DNA from: Acanthococcus lagerstroemiae
Lineage: Eukaryota; Arthropoda; Insecta; Hemiptera; Eriococcidae
Direction of reading: 5' to 3'
Assembly: GCA_031841125.1 (NCBI GenBank)
Contig: CM063110.1
Location: 25,043,626 to 25,107,625 of the forward strand
DNA: 64,000 nt
A model generated the notes under the pieces. That model ran no database searches. It was not told where the DNA came from and was given only the letters and a program-made list of their open reading frames with translations. Shown here piece by piece: positions 55,676-64,000 of this stretch. Position 1 is the first letter of the stretch. Each line of letters starts with the position of its first letter. Position numbers and translations under genes: made by a program.

Positions 55676-57208
55676 TTGGGTGGTTTTATTTTCGTTTTCT
55701 TCTTTTTTTGTGAGAGCCCATGTTTGGCAGCCGTAAGTAATCGTTGGGACAATACTACTAAATACTCTGCTTTTCAGTTTGTTTTGGTAGGGGCCTTTCG
55801 TAATCTCTTTTTTTTTTTTTTTTTTTTTTTTAATACAGGACTTAATGCCATGTAGGCTATACCTGGTTAATACTAATTAATACTTATTAAGGTTGCTTTC
55901 AATTCCCAAATTTTTTCCATCCCAGGGTTATTCTACGGTTAATTTCTTTATACATGCGGATTTCAAAGGGCAATAATTGTCCCAAGTATATGATTTCCGA
56001 TGCATTTTCAATGGTTTTTCCCTCTTTTGTTATTTTTAAGTTGCGATCGCTGGACATTGTTTTTGTCTTCTCCAAATTTATTCGCAGCCCTGCTTTCCTT
56101 CGTATTTTGTATAATTCTTGTATCATTTCATTTAATTCTAATGGATTTTTTGCTATCAATATAATATCGTCCGCGAATTTTAGATTGTTTAGATATTCTT
56201 CTTTTATTTTGATCCCTTTTTCAATCCAGTTCAATTTTCTAAATATCTCTTCCAACGCACATACGAAGACAAATGAGGAAAGCGGATCGCCCTGTTTTAC
56301 GCCTTTTTTAATTGGAACGTTTTTGCCCTGTTTATCGGTAATTATTTTGGCCTCTAGATTCATATGAAGAGTTACCTGTCAAAAGGGCGTCCGTTCCATA
56401 AGAAATACATTGAACGGACGCCTTTTTGACAGATAACTCCTCATATACATTTCCTTAATCAAACTGAGCTAAATGTCTAAAAGTCCCTGGTTCCTGAGTG
56501 CTTCCAACATATAAAGTCGTGCTTTAGGAAGTCAAAGGCTTTCGAGTAGTTCACAAAGGCCAGGTGAAGGGGGGTTTCGTACTCTTTTGCTTTTTCAATT
56601 AGCTGATTTGCCGTAAATAGGTGGTCAGCCGTTGAGAAGCCTGCCCTGAATCCAGCCTGTTCTCCAGGTTGTTGCTCATTCAGCTCCTTGGATATTCTAT
56701 TTGTAACTAATTTTGAAAAGGTTGAACTTAGGCTAATTGGTCTATGGTTAGCTACATTATGTCGGTAGCCTTTCTTATAAACTAGAATAATATTTGATTG
56801 TTTCCATGAATAAGGGATTTTGTTCTCTTTCAGGATCTTATTACACAAAATTTATTTTTTTTATTTTTTTATTTTTTTTGTGCTAGCCGTTGATTTTAAA
56901 ATTATCTCGATATTTTTTTCTTTTTCCTCTTCGTTGAATTTCCTGAGTTTAACTTTTACCGCTTTACAATTCAATTTTATCGTTTGGGGATTTACGTTTT
57001 TTCTTCCTTAGTTCTTCTCTATTTTCTATTAATATGCTAACGTCCGGAGGGCGACTTAGATTGCAGGGAGGCTTCTTTACTCCAGTTCTATTTATAGTGG
57101 ATACTATATTCATTATAACTTTGTAAATTTTTGAGGCTAGCAGTTCGTGCAACTCCTCTATACTCTGAGTATCAGCTCCGACGAGATCGCCTTTCAGCAA
57201 GTTATTTA
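55676..57208 (-). mobile_element. Endonuclease-RT LINE fragment inside the other LINE
   Basis: From high to low coordinates: VGADTQSIEELHELLASKIY (57,180), SWKQSNIILVYKKG, NHRPISLSSTFSKLV, GEQAGFRAGFSTADHLFTAN (about 56,660), LHLAFVNYSKAFD, VKQGDPLSSFVF (about 56,300) and FADD at 56,177-56,166. These are followed by IIYLGQLL, and the thumb ITYGCQTWALTK near 55,705, where it stops. This copy has a long T-run (plus strand, 55,809-55,832) and a short palindromic insert in the RT. Most of the finger and palm frame is open (56,848-56,477 and 56,363-55,899), so it is one of the better preserved RTs here, though incomplete at both ends. Confidence 0.9.
56362..56446. mobile_element. Palindromic mini-MITE in the RT frame
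   Basis: An 85-bp near-perfect palindrome: gagttacctgtcaaaagggc at about 56,369 and its complement ending near 56,440, with a ~13-base loop. On the minus strand ATATGA occurs at both edges, a likely 6-bp target duplication. Removing the insert restores the LINE frame at this point. Confidence 0.75.
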
Positions 57209-57259
57209 CCTCCTATGCATTTTTACACTCTCTCTTTATTTCATTGCTTAACCTTTGAT
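57209..57259. repeat. 51-bp direct repeat, right copy
   Basis: Pairs with 54,236-54,286 (48 of 51 identical, no gaps). It looks like an unusually long target-site duplication. Confidence 0.9.
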
Positions 57260-58260
57260 AAGCTAATCTACTTTCCCTATCTTTTGCATTCTTATACTTT
57301 CTACGTTCATCTATCTTTCTGAAGATTTTCTTCTTCATCCATGGTTTCTTTTCTTCTCTTCGAGTTTTACCTAGATTTTCTTCTGTTTACTTTAATACTC
57401 TCTCCTTCATTTTACCCAATTCCTCCTCCACATTTTTGACTTCCTGTGTTTTTTCAGCCCATTTTTTTACCTCTTCTTTTTTTATCAAGCCTCTTCAATT
57501 TAAGCCTACATTTCGATAACACCAAGTTTGATCACTGTTAATATCAGTTCCTGGGTAAGTTTTACAGTCTAATACTTGATTCCTAAAACGTGGTTTTGAA
57601 ATAACATAGTCAATTTGATATCTACCTTTGTTACCTGGACTCTTTCATGTATACCTTCTTATTTCATGATTTTTAAATAGAATATTTCCTATAACTAAGT
57701 TATACTTCGCAGAAAACTGTATCAAACGCTCTCCTCTTTCATTCCTCACTCCTAATCCAAAATCCCCAAATATATTACCCTCTTTTCCTTCACTAACTCT
57801 AGTTTTCCAATCATCAACAATAATAAAATTTTCTTCGCCTCCAACATGCTTCATAAGTCCTTCTAATTCTTCATATATCTCCTCAATTTCTTCATCCTCG
57901 TGTGTATTAGCAAGTATATACACTTGTATTATCTTCGTATGTACTGGTTTGGTATTGATTTTTATCAAGATTAACCTTTCACTCTGATGTTTATAATGTA
58001 TTTGTTTGTTCATAACAACTCCGACGCCTGCCTGCCCTTTTATTCCCATTGCATTTATTATTTTAAAGTCTCCCGACCAAAAATCATTCTCCTCTTCCTA
58101 CCTTACTTCACTTATTCCTACTATTCTTAGGTCAAGCCTCTTCATTCCTCTTTTAAGACTCTCTAATCTTCCAACTCCATTCAAGCTTCTCACAGTCCAC
58201 AAGTTCCTATTTTAAAAACGCCTGTCTTTTTAAAAATTTTCGATGATGATGTTCCCTCAA
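57209..58260 (-). mobile_element. Endonuclease-RT LINE, upstream part (endonuclease domain)
   Basis: The minus-strand frames give RNLWTVRSLNGVGRLESLKR (about 58,205), DLRIVGISEVR (about 58,130), GQAGVGVVMNKQ (about 58,030), IIQVYILANTHEDE, FGLGVRNERGERLIQF and a linker ending QRLSNEIKRECKNA at about 57,215. This is the exonuclease-endonuclease-phosphatase domain of the LINE. The catalytic GDWN box has become DDWK (about 57,810), so the nuclease is dead even where the frame is open (58,049-57,645). Confidence 0.85.
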
Positions 58261-58619
58261 GTAGCTCCCTTCCGAATATCCGAATGGGGAGCTTTTTACG
58301 TCCGGAAATAATTATATACCTGTTGAAACGCCATCGTCACCAATTAATTTTTGGAAAAATTACATTTCGGGGAAATAGATACGGTTTTAGATTTTCACTG
58401 CTTTCAGGGTTTATCTGTCGGAGTTTTCCTTCTCCTAGGTGCTTTTTGTCACGATTCTAACGATTTAAAACATCATAGAGTCGTTTTACTTTTTTATTTT
58501 TTTCGCTGACGCCTCCTCACTATGGCAAGATATCACCCAAGAGAATGTAAACCAATTCCGAAAAGTCCAAGTCCAAAGAAATGAGGAGTCAAGAGGGGGC
58601 AAAATTCTGTGGGCCACCT
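58261..58619. other. Unassigned stretch
   Basis: No supported gene or repeat. Confidence 0.45.
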
Positions 58620-58775
58620 CTTAATAAGGGTACCGAATTTTTTTCAGCCTAAAATCTATTCAGAGTTCATGCAAACATATTCTGAAAGTACAAACCCCTC
58701 AGCTCTTATGGTTCACCCGCCAACGTCGAACAAACACACAGGCCCACAGACAAATAAACACTTCTATTTATATTA
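58620..58775. repeat. Dispersed repeat V, inverted copy
   Basis: Reverse complement of the first half of 38,140-38,350: ctcttatggttcacccgcc at about 58,697 and gcctaaaatctattcagag at about 58,647. Confidence 0.65.
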
Positions 58776-59995
58776 GACATTGATTTTCTGGAACTAAAGC
58801 TGATTGAAATAAAAATAAACAAAATCTATCCGATTCTTCGGACACATAAATACGAGCACACAAACTCAGTCGCTGTTCAACGTGTACAGTTATTAAACGT
58901 GAAAGTAATATCTCCTGCATGATGCACTTTTTATTCGCCTTGAACGGGTAAGATGGCTGGTCCGTGGTCGTGGCAATAAATACACGCCTCGCGTCAGGTC
59001 AGCGACGGAGGAAAAAGCCTGTTTTTTGTCGACTATCTCAGTTTTTCCAATAAGCTATAAATCTTTGTTTGGTAATCTCTGGGGTTGAGTTGATTCGGCA
59101 AACGGTCTCAGGTGAAGAGAATAGTTAAGCTTTCTCACCCATATACGAGTAGGTAAGGCTTTTCTCTCTCTCTTTTCTTCGGGCGGCTATTACCTAACAT
59201 CGCACTTTCTCGTACATTCGGCAAATAACTGAACTCTCTCTACGTTTCAAGCGAACACAGCGCGGGTAAATAATTATTTTGAGTGAAAGTATACATGTGT
59301 ATCTTATATAGGGTATGGCTGTACAGAGCGGCGTCGTTTAAAACGAAGAAAAATGGTAACAATGGGCACCTATGCCGTACGCGATTTGCGGAGGGAAGAT
59401 GCGAATTTTATTTTCTAACTCGAGTAAACTTTCCGGATATATATTCGAGAAGAATAGTAAATGCAAGTCTATTGTGTGGGCGCAATTCTTCGCGGCAGCG
59501 CAATCCGGATTGAGGCGACGTGTGCTTTTTCCGTCTTTTCGGGAGACGAAAAAAGGTTCGAAATTAGTTTTTCACAAATACGCGAAATGACGGCGAAAAG
59601 ATATTTTAAATTTATCATTTGAATTGTAAATCAAGCGTTGCTGTACGGCGAACTGATTACGAAAATATTATTTAACGACTGAGACCACGATGTTCCACAG
59701 CGCGGCGGGAGATTCCGAATTCGACAAATTGCGACGAGGGCAAAGTGAACTAACTAGGCTCTGTTGACGTAAAAACAAAAATCGGCTTTAATATGGCACG
59801 AGGTAATTTACCCGAGGATCGCTCATTTGAACGCGATCGACTCGAACAAATGATCAAATTTTTTCGACACAGAAGACACAATAGCGGAGTACCACCAACT
59901 GAGTTGAGTTGGCATAAAACTGAAAGCTTCAATGTGCCCTGATCCCGTAGACGCTATACAGACGGGAATTTAAATTTTGGGCTGAGGTTGGGACC
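58776..59995. other. Unassigned stretch, possibly unique host DNA
   Basis: 1.2 kb with more balanced base composition and no match to repeats in the window. Overlapping plus frames at 59,283-59,590 show no motif. Confidence 0.5.
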
Positions 59996-60014
59996 CTCCA
60001 GGTAGATCCAATTA

Positions 60015-60310
60015 AACCATGTCGACCGTCGATTTCGAGTCGACTTGGAGTCGTTAGGAGTGTCGACCTGAAGTCGACTGGAATACGACGTCGAACTAAG
60101 GTCTTCGCAAAAGTTCGTTGAAATGGAGTCGATTTTGAGTCGTAATGCAGTCGAATTTCAAACTATTCCGTACTACTCAATTTCGACTCTGTTTCGCCGT
60201 CGAATCCAAGTCGAAATTTAGTCGAATTCAAAACCATACCGTGTTACCCAATTTCTACTTAACTTCGCCATCGACTTGAAGTGGAAAGCCAGTCGAATAA
60301 AAAACTATAC
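60015..60310. repeat. GTCGA-rich tandem repeat, ~72-bp period in its right half
   Basis: The motif agtcga or its neighbours (gtcgac, gtcgaa) occurs about fifteen times in 290 bases, far more than expected in AT-rich DNA. From about 60,148 a 72-bp unit beginning agtcgaattt is repeated at 60,220 and 60,292 with moderate divergence. Confidence 0.8.
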
Positions 60311-60700
60311 TACCTACTACCAGGGGTGGATAGGTTTGCCCGCTATAAAATAAATAATTCCCATTTTTTCGCTTCATTAATTTTTTGCCCAAAATTCTAG
60401 TTTCTGCAATGCCCACAATATCAAATTTGATCCCCTCCCAAGATTTTTCAAATTCAAAGAGCCTTTCTGTGCTAGCTGTACCTTGATAGTTAAAAGTAAA
60501 TACATTTAAATTTATCCCCGTATCCCTTCTTTTCATTTTCTCCTGATCTAGAATTCTTGAATTTTGCCCCGTTACCACGGGACACCGGCCATTAAACATG
60601 ATTGAGGAATAATCAAACACTGAAATGTTGAATCGATGGACAACGATGATATTACTACTTTTCACACTTCTCAGTCGAAGAAACAACATAATACAAAATA
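60311..60700 (-). mobile_element. LINE endonuclease N-terminal fragment
   Basis: A minus-strand frame (60,689-60,255) contains NLNVFTFNYQGTASTERLFE, IKFDIVGIAETRILGKKL and NGNYLFYSGQ. This is the first third of the endonuclease domain of the endonuclease-RT group, including the active-site glutamate in AETR. It is cut off near 60,310 at the GTCGA repeat. Confidence 0.75.
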
Positions 60701-61237
60701 GTGGAATTCAGTAAAGAATTAAGCGGAAATAAAAACAAGAAAGTGGTCACCATTATTAACAATCATTTTTACCTAGCAAAAACAAAAGCGACATGAAATC
60801 ATCAGCCATTTGTTAGATAGAATATTCAAAAATACGAGTTCAGAGCGGGCACTTCGCATCGCATCTCCTTATTAAAACTTAATAATCGATACCCGATCTA
60901 CTAATTAACGATCTGCAGAAATTGACTATATCACTACTTCCTAACTTTTTACCGGATCGAAAACGTATGAGAACATTATTCATGAATGTGCCTGTAAAAT
61001 GATAGCTTTTTTCAGTCTTCCAAGTCCCGTCTTGTCTTACAAATTTTCTATTTAGGTCTCAGTTAGAGGTCACAGGATGTACGACTTCCAACAGTTGCTG
61101 GTCAATCAGTCTGGTGCTTGTGTAATTACGCAATTGGTAAAACGTAAAACTTTTTTGGTCAAAAATAACAGGCGGGTCCAAGCAATCCTTTTGGTTTAAT
61201 TTCATGAATTAGATGATTTTATTTTTCGTATTACCTC
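60701..61237. other. Unassigned stretch
   Basis: No supported gene or repeat. Confidence 0.45.
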
Positions 61238-61380
61238 CAGGGTCAGATATTAGCCATAGGGAATACCGGGAAAATTCTTGGTGGGTTGGTAGGTCGGTAG
61301 GCCCACGCAAAAAAATCTGTGGGGTGGTGTGCTAGGGCTATATTTTCCCGGTAAGCTTTTTGAGACCCAATCCAGCCCTG
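61238..61380. mobile_element. Possible small hAT-like MITE
   Basis: Ends CAGGGTCAGA and CAGCCCTG, and an inner inverted pair taccgggaaaat/ttttcccggta. Flanks attacctc and attatcag match only partly. Weak. Confidence 0.4.
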
Positions 61381-61859
61381 ATTATCAGAATCCAGTATAC
61401 ATAATATACATAAACTTCCCCACCTATCAACGGTTATAACGCTTATACCTACTTTCGAACTTCATTATTTTACTCGGATAAAGTACCTTTAAAGAGGAAA
61501 ACCTTTTTAAAGAGAAATATTCTCTAACCTTGCGATCAACGCAACATAAGTATTGTAACCTTCTGCCTACACGCGCAGGAGACGTTATGCAACCATTTGG
61601 ATAGTTGTTATAACACTGTGTAAATGGCGTATTACGCATCTAGACTTTCTGCTGTATATCTGTCGTTATTTCCCATAATTTGAAAAAAAAAAAATTTCTC
61701 AAAAGAATCTCTTTCCAAGCGCACAATTTTCCTCTATTTCTTGTTAAGATTGTGTAAATAGAGTCATTAAAGTTATTATTATTATTTTTTAAAATTTATT
61801 TTTATTTTTTAATAGGGTTTGACTTTTACTTACATGTACCTATTTCGTTCAGTTTTAGT

Positions 61860-62930
61860 TTCTCGAAGTTTTTGACAAGAAGTAAAGCTGATTGTCCTTG
61901 TTAGTTCTTTCAATGTACCTAATTTTAAAAAATTCAAGGGAACACATTTTTCGGCAAATGGAAAATCGTATGTTATTTGGCGAAAATATTACTTCTTCAT
62001 AGCTCGTTAGTATTCAATTCCTCGAATTTTTCGCAAAGAGATAAAATTGATTCTTTTTGTTAGTACTTTCAATATACCTGATTTAAAAAAATTTCTGAAG
62101 AAAAAAAAATTTTGCTTATGGAAAATCATAAAATTAATATTATTATTTAGCGAAAATATTACATCTTTATATTTATAGCTCGCTAATTTTCAATTCCTCA
62201 AATTTTTCGCAAAGAGGTAAAACTGATTATTTTTTATTTTATTTTATTTATTTAAGGCCCCCTCTACAGCCATTGGCCAGTTACAGAGGAGACCGTTCTT
62301 AATTAATAATACAACTGTAAAAAAAGAAAATACAGACTTGTTAAAAAAAAAAAATAATAATAATAATAATAATAATAATGAAAATAAAACAAAATGAAAC
62401 AAAAAAAAAACACAAAGATAGGGAAAAGAAAGCCTCAGCCCTCTCCCATCCTTCAAGGTTCCTCCAAACGCCGCTTAAACTTTGACCTGTCAGTATCAAA
62501 TATGTCAGCCTCTGCGCATAGTCTAAGGCATTTTTCAGTAATTCTCATCATGTTATTCATAGGAGAAAATTCCATTTTAGCCGTTCGATATCGATGTAGT
62601 GGAAAAATTATCTTTCGCCTAGAATTAATTTTTGGAACCCCAAGGTTGATTTTTCCAAACAATTTTTCATCCTGAATATTTCCATGAATAAGGTCATATA
62701 CGAACATTACAGCTGTTATTTCCCTTCTTTTTTCTAGTGCGTTGTTAGTACTTTCAATATGCATAATTTAAACTAATTTCTGGAGAACAAATTTTTCGCT
62801 TATGGAAAATTGCATATTGGCAAAAAATTACGTCTTCATACCTCGTTTATTTTAAATTCCTCGATTTTTTTGCAAAGAGCTAAAATTGATCGTTTTTATG
62901 AATACTATCGATTCATGTAGTAAGAAGAAA
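61860..62930. repeat. ~160-175-bp tandem repeat, four copies, split by a LINE
   Basis: Landmarks tttcgcaaagaggtaaaa, ttgttagtactttcaat, gcttatggaaaat and gcgaaaatattac recur in order. The same landmark falls at about 61,883, 62,042, 62,217 and 62,881. The last gap shrinks to about 150 bp once the LINE at 62,231-62,742 is removed. Confidence 0.8.
62231..62742 (-). mobile_element. Jockey/CR1-type LINE 3' end inserted in the tandem repeat
   Basis: The minus frame 62,764-62,453 encodes the C-terminal tail (ALEKRREITAVMFVYDLIHG, GVPKINSRRKIIF, FSPMNNMMRI), the same region as the end of the element at 16,350-18,195. It is followed by a 3' UTR with aactggccaatggctgtaga and a (TAAAA)n tail at 62,256-62,228. 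A (TAA)n tract at 62,353-62,378 lies in the UTR. It is heavily 5'-truncated. Confidence 0.85.
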
Positions 62931-62984
62931 TTATTGAAGAAAGAAAAAAAAACTGGGATGGTGGATTTAAGATACGAAACCAAA

Positions 62985-63070
62985 ATCAGTCAGTCAGTCA
63001 GGTCAATCGGTTAGTCAGTTAGTCAGTCAACTACTCAAAATAATCGGTTAATCAGTCAGTCAACCACCCA
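62985..63070. repeat. (AGTC)n-like simple repeat
   Basis: cagtcagtcagtcaggtcaa and variants alternate with caaccacccaaaa-type spacers. Confidence 0.9.
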
Positions 63071-63117
63071 AAAATACGTGTCATGTAACATTTTTATGCT
63101 CTCGTATTCTAATTAAA

Positions 63118-63400
63118 GGCTAAATCATACGGACTGGCTTCGTGTCGGGGGGGGGGGGCATGGAAATTTCTATCAATAACACGGCTGCAGATTGTAAATG
63201 TCCACTACTGAATTCATGTCGGGGGAGCGTTAGGTTTTGACATTTTTATGTCTCTTCTTTGGCACACAACGGAAAAAAGCGTTACTGTGGAGTGGTACGA
63301 AATTTCGTTAGGTTTTTCATTATGTTTTTCGTTACAGTCTTGCTGAAGTATACCCAGTAGTAAAAGCATATAAAATGCTAAAATTCTCGCTGACGGGAGA
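63118..63400. repeat. Dispersed repeat W, copy 2
   Basis: ctaaatcatacggactggct at 63,121, a long G-run near 63,149, and aagtatacccagtagtaaaa at about 63,347 match copy 1 at 37,886-38,065. The interior is longer here. Confidence 0.7.
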
Positions 63401-64000
63401 TAACATGGGTTTTTACAGACTTTTCAATCAGCCTCACTGCGCACCCTATCAAAATAAGTGAGGGTTCGACGTTATGTGCTGTATTCGTTGAAGCATGTAT
63501 AACATGTTTATGCTGCTGTGCTTCGAATCTGCCACATCAACTGTGACAGGCTCTAAGAGAATCTGGTAAGTCTTAACGTGTTTCATGAGAGTCCGAATGA
63601 GTCTTTGAAAGTCTCGATGAAAGAGTCTTGGAATGTCCTAAAAATGGATAATACAGCAATCAAATATTATTACCCGCGGAAAAAGTGGAAGTGGCCGCAT
63701 GTATATCGCCGATTAATATCAAGCTTAGCAATTTAGTTTCACACAACAGAAAATGTGTTAGTCAAAATTAGGCAAAGTATTCGATAGTTTACCCCCCCCC
63801 CCCCAGCAAAAAATCTTCTTGTGCATACACTTGTCTTAAAATTTATATTATTACCATGATCAAGACAATCGCCGTCAATGAATCTTAACAAGACAGATCG
63901 AATATATATCCTCACGATTCAGACAGAAACTAACTTTATGATAACTCACCTACGTAACCAGATGAATTATTTGAAAATAAGAATGAATATGTAAAACGCC
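63401..64000. other. Unassigned stretch to the window end
   Basis: No supported gene. A short C-run lies at 63,792-63,804. Confidence 0.5.

Overview
This window looks like repeat-rich, non-coding nuclear DNA of an arthropod, most likely an insect. It is AT-rich and carries introns and microsatellites. It also holds a long satellite array and a crowd of decayed non-LTR retrotransposons (Jockey/CR1-like, R1-like and endonuclease-RT types), hAT-like and Harbinger-like DNA elements, and one tRNA-derived SINE. I see no bacterial gene, rRNA, functional tRNA or CRISPR array. The species cannot be named from what I can see.

Layout. 1-11,490: tandem satellite with a ~982-bp unit, about 11.6 copies, each unit being an inverted dimer. 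11,491-12,460: a second complex tandem repeat. 12.5-15.2 kb: a possible zinc-finger exon relic and a compound hAT-like element. 15.2-18.4 kb: a ~48-bp minisatellite, dispersed repeats and a Jockey/CR1-type LINE. 18.4-26.9 kb: a nested stack. One repeat (Y) holds the 3' end of a LINE that is split by a 2.4-kb Harbinger-like element, followed by a nearly full-length 4.1-kb LINE with a 9-bp target duplication, itself split by a 260-bp MITE. 27-28.8 kb: unassigned sequence. 29.2-31.7 kb: a 2.46-kb compound hAT-like element with a perfect 8-bp target duplication. 32.5-41.3 kb: two inverted copies of a ~1.4-1.5-kb repeat (X), each carrying a different LINE insertion, with small hAT MITEs between them. 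41-46 kb: mostly unassigned, plus the SINE and a 145-bp palindromic tandem repeat. 46-49.6 kb: R1-like and Jockey-like LINE fragments, both on the minus strand. 50-51.7 kb: a hAT fragment and a LINE 3' end. 52.0-52.9 kb: the best host-gene candidate, a short exon encoding a signal peptide with a good donor, plus a second in-frame exon. 53.7-58.3 kb: a minus-strand LINE split by a 2.9-kb insert bounded by 51-bp direct repeats. 58.3-64 kb: tandem repeats, more LINE fragments and unassigned DNA.

How it fits together. Almost every open reading frame here is transposon debris or a by-product of the satellite. No transposon in the window looks able to move: every RT frame is interrupted and no transposase was recognised. 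What is most informative is the order of insertions, because several loci keep both a filled and an empty copy of the same site inside the window.
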